Under the pieces are notes generated by a model. That model saw only the letters and a program-made list of their open reading frames with translations. It searched no databases and was not told the DNA's origin. DNA of 45,101 nt from Halalkalibacter hemicellulosilyticusJCM 9152. Its GTDB lineage: Bacteria; Bacillota; Bacilli; Bacillales; Bacillaceae_D. Below, piece by piece: positions 17,321 to 25,606 of the stretch. Numbering within the stretch: the first letter of the stretch is position 1; each line of letters starts with the position of its first letter. A program made the translations under genes and the position numbers. The stretch is from contig NZ_BAUU01000032.1 in NCBI RefSeq assembly GCF_000513115.1, positions 1 to 45,101 on the forward strand, in the 5' to 3' direction.

Positions 17321-18431
17321 ATGCAGAAGTGGTACAATATATTTCCTAAAAACACTGGTTTAAGCATTTATGTCTGGATCATTTTTTGTCTTTTGCCCTT
17401 TTATTTTATTTTTATGAACGACTTCGGCTTTTGAAATTATTTTTGGATTTGTCATGATTCTGTTCTTTTTTGCAGCGTATCGTCTTTCATTCATTTCAAA
17501 AGGAAACCTTGTTTATCTTTGGGTAACCATTGAAATGATAATTAGCGTTACGATGACATTACTTTATGGCTATGTCTATTTTGCTTTATTTTTGGCGTTT
17601 TTTATCGGAAATATTAAAAGTAAAGTCGGGTTTTTTACGCTCTATGTTATTCATTTAATTACGACGATTATTTCGGTTTGCATTTGTTTTTTTATTGAAA
17701 GGGAATTATTTATGTCTCAATTTCCCTTTATCGTCGTGTCAGTCATAGGTGTAATTTTGATGCCTTTTAATTCATACAACCGCAATAAGCAGGAGCAACT
17801 GGAGAATCAATTAGAGGACGCAAATAAGAGAATATCAAAGCTAATGGTCATAGAAGAAAGACAGCGCATTGCTCGTGACCTCCATGATACATTAGGGCAA
17901 AAGTTATCTTTAATAGGGTTGAAAAGTGATTTAGCTAGAAGGCTTGTGGATGTTCAAGCATCTCAGGCGAAAAGTGAATTATTGGATATCCATCAAACGG
18001 CAAGAACAGCACTGAAGGAAGTACGAGAAATGGTTTCGAATATGCGCGGCATTAAATTAGAAGAAGAAGTCGAACATGTTCATCAGCTACTGCTAGTGGC
18101 CAATATTGATTTTTTCTTAGAAGGTGAAACAACCTTAAAGCATACACCGTTGTTAGTGGAAAATGTTATAAGTATGTGTATAAAAGAAGCTGTCACTAAT
18201 ATTGTCAAACATAGTCAGGCGACATTATGCCAAATGAGTATTCAAGAAACGAATGAGGAGTTACGAATTCTCATTCACGATAATGGAATTGGTTTTCAAA
18301 TGGAACCTGAAGCAATAGGAAACGGGTTAAGGGGCATAAAGGAACGTTTAGAATTTGTAAATGGTAGTGTTGACATTCGCAAAGAAGGTGGTACGACTCT
18401 CGAGATATACGTACCGAATATCATTAAGTAA
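17321..18431 (+). pseudogene. desK: thermosensor histidine kinase DesK, frameshifted near its N-terminus
   Basis: The cytoplasmic part is a close match to B. subtilis DesK: RQRIARDLHDTLGQKLSLIGLKSDLAR includes the phosphorylated His, and a HATPase domain follows (ISMCIKEAVTNIVKHSQA, GNGLRGIKERLEF). From ATG 17321 the frame encodes a first membrane helix (IYVWIIFCLLPFYFIFM) aligning with DesK TM1, then stops at about 17436. The remaining helices and kinase continue in another frame. Removing one base near 17420-17430 gives 369 residues, against 370 for B. subtilis. Without correction, only an internal start at ATG 17454 would be available, giving a kinase that lacks TM1 and has no clear ribosome binding site. 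Confidence 0.88.
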
Positions 18432-18452
18432 TAGATTGGGGGAGGGGGTAAC

Positions 18453-19052
18453 ATGATACGAATTGTTATTGCAGAAGACCAAGGAATGCTATTAGGAGCA
18501 TTAGGAGCACTTCTTGATTTGGAAGAGGATATGATTGTTGTTGGAAAGGCGCGAAATGGTGAAGAAGCGATACAATTAGTGGTTGAGAAAGAACCGGACA
18601 TTTGTATTATGGATATTGAAATGCCCGTGATGAGTGGTCTAGATGCTGCAGAAAGATTAATTGAACAATCCTGTAAAGTGATTATACTAACGACTTTTGC
18701 TCGTTCAGGTTATTTCGAACGAGCTCGTCAAGCAAATGTAAGTGGATACTTATTAAAGGATAGTCCAAGTGAAGAACTTGCAAGTGCGATAAGAACGATT
18801 ATGAAAGGAAGAAAAATATACTCACCTGAATTGGTTGACCTTGCTTTTGAAGCAGACAATCCGTTAACTGAAAGAGAGAGACAAGTTATTGAATTAATGG
18901 CAGACGGAAAAAGCACGAAGGAAATTGCAAGCGAGCTTTTTTTAACGAATGGCACAGTCCGTAATTATATTTCAGTTATTCTTGATAAATTGGATGTTAG
19001 TAATCGAATAGAAGCGATTGCGAAGATTAAAGAAAAAGGTTGGCTTAAATAA
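18453..19052 (+). CDS. desR: response regulator DesR (NarL/LuxR family)
   Basis: This 199-residue regulator has a receiver domain (1-120) with the phospho-acceptor Asp54 in IMDIEMP, acidic pocket ED at 8-9, and conserved Thr and Lys in LTTF and LLKD. A LuxR-type helix-turn-helix follows (about 135-195; PLTERERQVIELMADGKSTKEIA, FLTNGTVRNYISVILDKL). Asp54 is the same position as in B. subtilis DesR. It lies 21 bp after the kinase gene with a strong GGGGGAGGGGG-type ribosome binding site. Expected role: activate des when phosphorylated by DesK in the cold. Confidence 0.93.
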   Translation: MIRIVIAEDQGMLLGALGALLDLEEDMIVVGKARNGEEAIQLVVEKEPDICIMDIEMPVMSGLDAAERLIEQSCKVIILTTFARSGYFERARQANVSGYLLKDSPSEELASAIRTIMKGRKIYSPELVDLAFEADNPLTERERQVIELMADGKSTKEIASELFLTNGTVRNYISVILDKLDVSNRIEAIAKIKEKGWLK

Positions 19053-19103
19053 GCATTCAAAGTAGAGGAATTTTGAGGACGTTAAATTCTTATATTTACC
19101 GTA

Positions 19104-19117
19104 TGTAAGCGTTTATC
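19104..19117 (+). promoter_or_regulatory. cre-like site upstream of nucleoside transporter
   Basis: TGTAAGCGTTTATC resembles cre sites (TGWAANCGNTNWCA) with differences at the last two positions. It lies about 60 bp upstream of the likely promoter, an unusual place for repression. Confidence 0.4.
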
Positions 19118-19165
19118 TAACTTGTTTTATTCTCCTCATTCATGTATGAAAATCTATTAAGAACA

Positions 19166-19194
19166 TTGACAGCATGCTGTTTTCTTCATAAGAT
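19166..19194 (+). promoter_or_regulatory. SigA promoter with overlapping palindrome
   Basis: TTGACA (19166-19171) and TAAGAT (19189-19194) are separated by 17 bp. The perfect 12-bp palindrome ACAGCATGCTGT (19169-19180) overlaps the -35 box and the start of the spacer, a typical operator position. The promoter would drive the BMP lipoprotein gene at 19308. The remaining bases of the 255-bp gap show nothing else definite. Confidence 0.65.
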
Positions 19195-19307
19195 AAGCAT
19201 AGTCGACAAAATTCTTCAAATTTTTATACAATTTCATTCTATGTATTAATTGATAAAAAAGAAGGTTTGTTATGACAACAATATAGAAATGAGTGGGGGA
19301 TAATAAG

Positions 19308-20357
19308 TTGAAAAAGGTATTAACTGTGCTAATGTTGTTTGTATTATTACTTGCGGCATGTGGAACGAATGATAATGATGAAGGTCAAAATGAAAATGTG
19401 TCAGATGACGAAGACGGGCAAACGCAAGAGACAGCTTCTGATTTGAAAATAGCATTAATTCTACCAGAACGAATAGGAGTGAATCCATTCTTTCAGCAAA
19501 TGGAAGATGGTGCGATGCAAGCAGGTGAGGATTTCGGTGTTGATGTAACATCAGTGGAGTCTACTGATTATTCAGTCATTGAAGAAAACCTTCGAGTTGC
19601 TGTTGCGGAAGGATATGATTTAATTATTACAGCTGCGTTTGAAGCTGAGGATCCACTAACTAATGTTGCAACTGATCACCCTGATCAAGCGTTTGCGATT
19701 ATTGATACGGTTGTAGATTTACCGAATGTGAGTAGTGTGAACTTTAATGAGCATGAAGCTGCATACTTATTGGGAGCGGCAGCTGGTTTAATAACTGAAA
19801 CGAATGTTGTCGGAATGGTAGCAGCAATGGATATTCCTTTACTTTCAAAATGGACCGTAGGTTTTGAAGATGGATTGTATGCAACGAACCCAGATGCTGA
19901 GTTTGTTTTGAATTTCGTAAATGACTTTGCTGATCCAGCTCGTGCAAAGGAATTAGCAATGTTACAAGCTTCACAAGGTGCAGACTTTATCGCGGGAGCG
20001 GCAGCTGTTGGTGACTTAGGTGTGTTTGAAGCAGCTGAAGAAGTTGGCTTTCTAACAGCTGGCCAAGATGTTGATCGAACTGAAGTCGATCCTGAACATA
20101 TTGTACTTTCACAAATTAAAGGTACAGATGCAGCTGCATACGAGACGATTAGAGCCTTTGTAGAAGGTAGTCTTGAGGCTGGTGTCGTAAGCTACGGTCT
20201 TGCAGATGATGGTGTTGGTTTAACATATGTGACTCATGAGAGTGAGACACCTCTAAGTGATAAGGTAGGGGAAGACGTTATTGAGCAAGTTAAAGAAATA
20301 AAAGACGAAATTGTTTCAGGTTCTTTAGAAATTCCTAACCCTCTTCACGCAGAGTAA
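19308..20357 (+). CDS. BMP-family nucleoside-binding lipoprotein 1
   Basis: This substrate-binding lipoprotein of the BMP/PnrA (Med) family has signal peptide LMLFVLLLAACG with a lipobox. IALILPERIGVNPFFQQM, YDLIITAAFE, ETNVVGMVAAMDIPLL and AGAAAVGDLGVFEAA form the nucleoside-binding fold. TTG 19308 is preferred because GTGGGGGAT precedes it at normal spacing; the in-frame GTG 19293 lies in that ribosome binding site. It is the receptor of the ATPase/permease genes that follow. BMP proteins of this type bind purine nucleosides. A paralogue is encoded at 25607-26614. Confidence 0.88.
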   Translation: MKKVLTVLMLFVLLLAACGTNDNDEGQNENVSDDEDGQTQETASDLKIALILPERIGVNPFFQQMEDGAMQAGEDFGVDVTSVESTDYSVIEENLRVAVAEGYDLIITAAFEAEDPLTNVATDHPDQAFAIIDTVVDLPNVSSVNFNEHEAAYLLGAAAGLITETNVVGMVAAMDIPLLSKWTVGFEDGLYATNPDAEFVLNFVNDFADPARAKELAMLQASQGADFIAGAAAVGDLGVFEAAEEVGFLTAGQDVDRTEVDPEHIVLSQIKGTDAAAYETIRAFVEGSLEAGVVSYGLADDGVGLTYVTHESETPLSDKVGEDVIEQVKEIKDEIVSGSLEIPNPLHAE

Positions 20358-20413
20358 TGTTTGGTCAAGTCGTATGTAAAGATTCGTAAGAAGAGAGATT
20401 CCTTTCTTTTTAC

Positions 20414-20509
20414 AAGGGCACTTTAACTTTTTCAGTGTCCCTTACAGTTGGGTGACTCCTACGTATTAACCCTTTCTATTTGGTTAATGAAATTGTGAGT
20501 CGCCTTTTT
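20414..20509 (+). terminator. two hairpins between lipoprotein and ATPase genes
   Basis: The first is an imperfect stem around GGGCACT/AGTGTCCC (about 20415-20442). The second has outer arms GGTGACTC (20451-20458) and GAGTCGCC (20497-20504), inner arms ATTAACC and GGTTAAT, and a TTTTT tail at 20505-20509. The second looks like a partial terminator, which would give more receptor than pump mRNA, or an attenuator. Confidence 0.65.
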
Positions 20510-20568
20510 CCTTGTTTTCAAAGAATTTCTAAGTATTTAAATAAACGTTTGTTAGGGAGGGATCCCTC

Positions 20569-22095
20569 ATGTCGACTATTTTGGAAATGAAACATATGTC
20601 TAAGAAATATGGTGAATTTTATGCAAATAAGGATATATCATTTTCATTAAAAAAAGGACAAGTTCATGCGATCATTGGTGAAAATGGAGCTGGTAAGACG
20701 ACTTTAATGAGAATGTTATATGGAATGGAGACTCCTACAACAGGTGAGATTTGGATGAATGGGAAGAGTGTTGTTTTTTCAAGCCCATCGGATGCCATTA
20801 ATCATGGGATTGGAATGGTTCATCAACACTTTATGTTGTTTCCATATTTGACCGTATCAGAAAATATCGTCATTGGTCGTGAACCTAAAAAACTAGGATT
20901 CTTTCAGCGAAAAGAAGCGATAAAAGCAGTAGACGCTTTAGCAGAGCAATACCGTATTCCATTACGTCCAAAGCAAAAAGTAATGAAATGCTCACTCGGT
21001 GAACAACAAAGAATTGAAATAATTAAAGTCCTATATCAAGGGGCTGATATTATTGTTTTAGATGAACCAACTGCTGTATTGACACCTTTAGAAGTAGAAG
21101 GTCTTTTGAAAACGATTCGCTTTTTGGCATCCCAAGGGAAGAGTGTTATTATTATCACTCATAAACTTCAAGAGGTGATGGATGTCGCTGACTATGTTAC
21201 TGTATTGCGTAATGGCGAGGTGACAGGTTCTATGCCGATTAGTGAAGCAACCTCTCATATGCTAGCCACTTTAATGGTCGGTCGTGAGTTGAAGAAGGTA
21301 GATGAAAGAATATCAATGAATGGGGAACGCTTTCTTGAACTTGCGAATGTTCGTGTACAGGAGAATAACGATAAGCCACTACTAAAGGATGTCTCTCTTC
21401 ATGTAAATCGAGGCGAGATTGTAGGAATTGCCGGAGTATCAGGGAATGGTCAGTCAGAGCTTATTCAGGCGATTTCAGGGCTCATTGACATTCAAAAGGG
21501 TTCAATTAAGCTAGATGGAGATTTTATACAAGCTCTTAATGTGAAAGAGAGAAGGGATGCAGGGATCGCCCATATCCCAGAAGATCGCTATAAATGGGGT
21601 GTTGCCAAAGATGCAACGGTTGAAGAGAATGCGATAATCGGTTTTCATCGTAAAGAAGGGTTTATAGCGAAAGGTTGGATCAAAAGGAAATTGCTTCGAC
21701 CGGTTATTGAACGTTGGGTAACTCAATATTCAATTAAGACAAGTTCAATAAAAGAGGAAGCTTCTAATCTATCTGGTGGGAATCTTCAAAAGCTAATTGT
21801 CGCACGCGAATTAGGACAAAATACACCTTTTCTCATTGCAGCTGAACCAACACGTGGTGTTGATATTGGAGCGATGGAAGTTATTCATGATTCGATTATA
21901 CAAAAACGAAATGACAATGGGTCTGTATTACTTGTATCCTCAGAATTAACCGAAATTATGAAGCTTTCTGATCGAATTCTTGTCATGTATGAAGGAGAAA
22001 TTGTTGGCGAAATGAGTCGTTCAGAAGCAACTGAAGAGAAGCTTAGTATTTTAATGGCAGGAGGTAATTTGGAAGATGCGCTCAATGAAAATTAA
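20569..22095 (+). CDS. nucleoside ABC transporter ATPase (two fused ABC domains)
   Basis: This 508-residue protein has two ABC domains, the sugar/nucleoside (RbsA-like) arrangement. Domain 1 has Walker A GENGAGKTT, signature CSLGEQQRI and Walker B IIVLDEPTAVLTP. Domain 2 has the usual degenerate Walker A (GVSGNGQSE) and signature LSGGNLQKLIVAREL, with LIAAEPTRGVDIGA replacing the catalytic Glu region. The protein matches YufO/NupO-type ATPases of BMP importers. Its end overlaps the first permease gene by 20 bp. Confidence 0.92.
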   Translation: MSTILEMKHMSKKYGEFYANKDISFSLKKGQVHAIIGENGAGKTTLMRMLYGMETPTTGEIWMNGKSVVFSSPSDAINHGIGMVHQHFMLFPYLTVSENIVIGREPKKLGFFQRKEAIKAVDALAEQYRIPLRPKQKVMKCSLGEQQRIEIIKVLYQGADIIVLDEPTAVLTPLEVEGLLKTIRFLASQGKSVIIITHKLQEVMDVADYVTVLRNGEVTGSMPISEATSHMLATLMVGRELKKVDERISMNGERFLELANVRVQENNDKPLLKDVSLHVNRGEIVGIAGVSGNGQSELIQAISGLIDIQKGSIKLDGDFIQALNVKERRDAGIAHIPEDRYKWGVAKDATVEENAIIGFHRKEGFIAKGWIKRKLLRPVIERWVTQYSIKTSSIKEEASNLSGGNLQKLIVARELGQNTPFLIAAEPTRGVDIGAMEVIHDSIIQKRNDNGSVLLVSSELTEIMKLSDRILVMYEGEIVGEMSRSEATEEKLSILMAGGNLEDALNEN

Positions 22096-23137
22096 TGCAC
22101 TTGTCCAACCACTTTTTGCTATTTTTATCGGCTTACTAGTAGGAGCAATTGCCATGCGAGCTCTAGGTGAACCTGTTATAGAAACGTACAGTGAGCTATG
22201 GAAAGGTGCTTTTGGAAATCTTTATTTTGTCATGTCTACTCTTGCAAGGGCAACTCCTATTCTTTTAATTGCCTTAGGTGTAAGTATTGCCTTTCGAGCA
22301 GGGGCATTTAATCTAGGTGGAGAGGGACAGATGGTATTAGCTGCAGTAAGTGCTGCTCTTGTCGCTCTTTATTTGCCTGGACCAGGATTTGTTAAATTAA
22401 TGGGTGCAGTCATTGTTGGTTTTGCTGTCGCAGGAGGGTGGTCTGCACTTGCTGGGTGGATGGAAGCGAAATTCAAAGTACAACTTATTATTTCAACCCT
22501 TTTAATGAATTATATAGCTGTTTTATTTGCAAGCTACCTAGTTAGTCATCCATTTCAAGATCGAGATGGTTCAGCAGCACTTGCTCAAACTAAACTAATA
22601 GATGCTTCAGCTTGGATTCCTAAAATATTAACAGGCATGAGTGTTCATTATGGATTTATCATTGCTATTGTTATTGCCATCGGTTTATTTGTTACTTTTC
22701 GTTACTCCGCAATTGGCTATGAAGTGAATATGCTAGGAAAGAACCCGTTTTTTACTTCTTATGGAGGAGTTCATAGAACAAAAGTTATGCTTATAAGTAT
22801 GTTTGTAAGTGGCGGGATTGCAGGGTTAGCAGGTGTATTTGAAGTGTTAGGCTCCCATCATCGATTTGTTGATAATGCCTTAACGGTGCCTGAGTATGCG
22901 TGGATTGGGATTATGGCTGCTCTACTAGCGAAATCAAATCCAATTGCGATCGTCTTTAGTTCGATCTTTTTGGCGGCCTTACATACTGGTTCTTTAGGAG
23001 TTGAGCGTAATACAGATGTTCCTTTGGAAATCGCAAGTGTTATCCAAGCTGTACTCATTCTATTTATTTCTGCTCAATTAACGTTAACGTGGATTAAGGC
23101 ACTTAAGAAAGAGAGGAAAAACAATGGAACTATTTGA
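22076..23137 (+). CDS. nucleoside ABC transporter permease 1 (YufP/NupP type)
   Basis: This 353-residue branched-chain-type permease (BPD_transp_2) carries ALGVSIAFRAGAFNLGGEGQMVLAAVSAA near residues 70-100 and GIAGLAGVFEVLGSHHRF near 245-262, both typical of BMP-system permeases. ATG 22076 lies ten bases after GGAGGT, within the end of the ATPase gene; ATG 22085 is a less well spaced alternative. It pairs with the permease encoded by the next, overlapping gene. Confidence 0.9.
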   Translation: MRSMKINALVQPLFAIFIGLLVGAIAMRALGEPVIETYSELWKGAFGNLYFVMSTLARATPILLIALGVSIAFRAGAFNLGGEGQMVLAAVSAALVALYLPGPGFVKLMGAVIVGFAVAGGWSALAGWMEAKFKVQLIISTLLMNYIAVLFASYLVSHPFQDRDGSAALAQTKLIDASAWIPKILTGMSVHYGFIIAIVIAIGLFVTFRYSAIGYEVNMLGKNPFFTSYGGVHRTKVMLISMFVSGGIAGLAGVFEVLGSHHRFVDNALTVPEYAWIGIMAALLAKSNPIAIVFSSIFLAALHTGSLGVERNTDVPLEIASVIQAVLILFISAQLTLTWIKALKKERKNNGTI

Positions 23138-24041
23138 TCTTTCTCTTTTAAACTCTACTTTAAGGATGGTCACACCTATTTTGTTAGCAGCACTAGGCGG
23201 AATGCTATGTGCACGTGTCGGTATATTTAATGTCGGACTTGAAGGTTTAATATTAGTTGGGGCCTTCAGTGCCATTGTCGCCAATTATTTTACTGGTAAC
23301 TTATGGTTCTCAATCTTTTTTGCTGCATTAATGAGTATGCTTTTTTCACTTATTTTAGCTGTTATGACAATACAGTTTAAGGCTAATATGATTGTTGTTG
23401 GTATTGCTATTAACTTTTTAGCTTTAGGACTTACAACCTTTTTGCTAAGAACGATTTTTGAAGTGAAAGGTGCATTTTACGATAATACGATGTCTGGATT
23501 ATCCAATATTCATATTCCTTTTGTGCAAGATATTCCTGTTCTTGGTACGATATTTTCTGGACATACGGTTCTTGTTTATGTTGCGTTAATTGTACCGTTT
23601 ATTTTGTTTATTTTTATGTATCGTACAGTGACTGGATTTCGAATGATATCCGTAGGTTATAATCAAGTTGCTGCCCACAGCCTAGGTATCCGAGTAAAAG
23701 GATTACAATACTTAGCGGTTGCAATGAGTGGTGTACTTTGTGGATTAGCTGGTGCCCAATTGTCATTAGGGCTTGTAACGATGTTTTCTGAGGGAATGAC
23801 AGCTGGACGAGGCTTTATCGCTCTTGTCGCAACAATGCTAGGCCAGTCTCATCCATTTGGCGTATTAGGAGCTAGTCTATTATTTGGTTTAACAGATGCT
23901 CTAAGTACACGGATGCAGAGCTTTTCAATACCGACTCAATTTACGAGTATGATTCCATATATTTTAACTTTGGTTGCGATGTTTTTACTTAAAGGCAGAG
24001 GAGTAGAAATGAATCATTCTAATCAACAAAGTTCACGCTAA
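23124..24041 (+). CDS. nucleoside ABC transporter permease 2 (YufQ/NupQ type)
   Basis: This 305-residue permease of the same superfamily as its neighbour has the shorter form of the pair. ILLAALGGMLCARVGIFNVGLEGLILVGAF near the N-terminus and VAMSGVLCGLAGAQLSLG, then GMTAGRGFIALVATMLGQSHP, are family hallmarks. It overlaps the preceding permease gene by 14 bp, and its ribosome binding site lies inside that gene. With the preceding permease it forms the heterodimeric channel. Confidence 0.9.
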   Translation: MELFDLSLLNSTLRMVTPILLAALGGMLCARVGIFNVGLEGLILVGAFSAIVANYFTGNLWFSIFFAALMSMLFSLILAVMTIQFKANMIVVGIAINFLALGLTTFLLRTIFEVKGAFYDNTMSGLSNIHIPFVQDIPVLGTIFSGHTVLVYVALIVPFILFIFMYRTVTGFRMISVGYNQVAAHSLGIRVKGLQYLAVAMSGVLCGLAGAQLSLGLVTMFSEGMTAGRGFIALVATMLGQSHPFGVLGASLLFGLTDALSTRMQSFSIPTQFTSMIPYILTLVAMFLLKGRGVEMNHSNQQSSR

Positions 24042-24057
24042 AAGGAAGTGAAATGTG

Positions 24058-24720
24058 ATGAAAAAAGCAGATCGAATTAAACGAATGAAAACACCTAAAA
24101 ACCGAGATTCATTTAATGGTCGACTCCCAGAAGGTCAAGTTTTAACAGAAAAATTCCCAATCTTGCATGAAGGAGATGTACCAACATATGACCTTGACGA
24201 ATGGTCATTAAAAGTGACAGGTAATGTAAATAAGGAAGTAACCCTAACGTATAAGGACATTTTGGACATGCCGCAAACCGATATAACAGTTGATATACAT
24301 TGTGTTACTAGATGGTCCAGATTTGATAATACATTTACTGGCGTTCGGTTTAAAGATTTTTTAAAAGAAATAGGAGTCGAACCAAAAAGTAATTATGTTA
24401 TGCTTCATGGGGACTATGATTATACGTCAAATATTGAACTGAAGGATCTAATGGGTGATGATATTTTATTAGCTCACTCATTTGATGGAAAGCCTTTAAC
24501 AGACAAGCATGGCTGGCCATTAAGACTCGTTGTTCCCCATCTCTATTTTTGGAAAAGTGTAAAATGGTTACGTGGATTTGAATTTATTAATGAAAACGAA
24601 CCAGGATTTTGGGAGCAAAATGGATTTCATTTACGCGGAGATCCCTTTAAAGAAGAACGCTTTTCTGGTGAAGATTTAGATATACCAGAAGATGAGTGGG
24701 AAAAGAAGGAGTTTGATTGA
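24058..24720 (+). CDS. sulfite-oxidase-fold molybdopterin protein (YuiH-like)
   Basis: This 220-residue protein is a single oxidoreductase molybdopterin-binding domain (PF00174 type). The cysteine of DIHCVTRWSR (about residue 82) is at the molybdenum-ligand position, and HGWPLRLVVPHLYFWKSVKWLRGFEF is the conserved C-terminal part. It has no signal peptide, no haem domain and no dimerisation domain, unlike classical sulfite oxidase. ATG 24058 is set by AAAGGAAGTG eight bases upstream. It lies 16 bp after the nucleoside permease gene and its end abuts the phosphorylase start, so it is probably co-transcribed. Substrate unknown; its place in a nucleoside operon is unexpected. Confidence 0.85.
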   Translation: MKKADRIKRMKTPKNRDSFNGRLPEGQVLTEKFPILHEGDVPTYDLDEWSLKVTGNVNKEVTLTYKDILDMPQTDITVDIHCVTRWSRFDNTFTGVRFKDFLKEIGVEPKSNYVMLHGDYDYTSNIELKDLMGDDILLAHSFDGKPLTDKHGWPLRLVVPHLYFWKSVKWLRGFEFINENEPGFWEQNGFHLRGDPFKEERFSGEDLDIPEDEWEKKEFD

Positions 24721-24721
24721 T

Positions 24722-25441
24722 TTGCTAGCGAATCTTAAAATTGATCCGAAGCAATTACCTGAGAAGGTTCTTGTTTGTGGAGACCCAAATAGAGCGGAAG
24801 TTATTGCATCTTATTTAGAAAACGCATGTGTATTAGCAAAAAATCGTGAATATCATTCTTATATCGGTACTTATCATGGTGAGAAGATCGCCATAGTTAG
24901 TCATGGAGTTGGTGGGCCTGGAGCTGCTGTATGCTTTGAAGAGCTTATTATCGGTGGTGCCCAAACGATGATTCGTGTTGGTACAGCCGGTTCATATCGT
25001 AAAGAAATTGAAGCAGGTAGTATCGTTATTAGTACTGCGGCTGTTCGATGTGATGGTTTATCAAATCAGTTAGTTCCTTCAGGTTTTCCGGCAGTTGCCA
25101 ATCGAGAGGTCGTTCAAGCGTTAGCTACTGCGGCTGCTAATCAGAAAGAGACCATTTCTACTTTTGAAGGTATAACTTTGACATTAGATGCTTTTTACTT
25201 AGGGAGTGTTCCATTCCCACATGAGCTATATAAACAATCGAATGTATTAGCTGTGGAAATGGAAAATGCTGCGCTGTTTACAATTGCAAGCTTAAGAGGA
25301 ATACGTGCCGGTGCTATTGTTGCCATTGATGGATATGCTGATGATGACTTACGAGAAAACTATAACCCTAATAGAGAAAGTGTAAGTAGAGCCATTCATC
25401 TTGAAGCAGGTATTGCACTCGATGCCATTCGTACACTCTAA
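24722..25441 (+). CDS. nucleoside phosphorylase (uridine/purine, PNP_UDP_1 family)
   Basis: This roughly 240-residue enzyme cleaves a nucleoside with phosphate to base and ribose-1-phosphate. Visible motifs are VLVCGDPNRAE near the start, SHGVGGPGAAVCFEELI, IRVGTAGS (phosphate and base site) and AVEMENAALFTIA (ribose site). The frame is open from ATG 24692, but GAAGGAG at 24705-24711 fits the TTG at 24722, right after the preceding stop; the start is therefore uncertain by 30 bases. Placed downstream of the importer genes, it would process incoming nucleosides. Uridine versus purine preference cannot be settled by eye. Confidence 0.85.
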   Translation: MLANLKIDPKQLPEKVLVCGDPNRAEVIASYLENACVLAKNREYHSYIGTYHGEKIAIVSHGVGGPGAAVCFEELIIGGAQTMIRVGTAGSYRKEIEAGSIVISTAAVRCDGLSNQLVPSGFPAVANREVVQALATAAANQKETISTFEGITLTLDAFYLGSVPFPHELYKQSNVLAVEMENAALFTIASLRGIRAGAIVAIDGYADDDLRENYNPNRESVSRAIHLEAGIALDAIRTL

Positions 25442-25447
25442 TAGGAC

Positions 25448-25484
25448 AACCGTTTTGTATACTTTATGCAAAACGGTTCTTTTA
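25448..25484 (+). terminator. terminator of the nucleoside operon
   Basis: A perfect 10-bp stem, AACCGTTTTG (25448-25457) and CAAAACGGTT (25469-25478), is followed by CTTTTA. It ends the run of genes from the importer to the phosphorylase. Confidence 0.85.
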
Positions 25485-25537
25485 GTTATAATGGTAGAAG
25501 ATTAAACTAGACTTATTGATATAATGAACAATTTCAG

Positions 25538-25566
25538 TTGACGTATTCACTATTATTGTTTATTTT
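25538..25566 (+). promoter_or_regulatory. putative promoter of the second BMP unit
   Basis: TTGACG (25538-25543) and TATTTT (25561-25566) are 17 bp apart, 41 bp before the TTG start at 25607. It would make the second BMP lipoprotein and the following ATPase gene a separate transcription unit. Confidence 0.5.
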
Positions 25567-25606
25567 AAGGACTATGTTAGTTTTCTAAGAAACGAGGTCA
25601 ATTATC

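Noticed and set aside
20358-20568. Purine or nucleoside riboswitch before the importer ATPase gene
   Set aside because: Hairpins are present, but none of the conserved purine-riboswitch core bases could be found.
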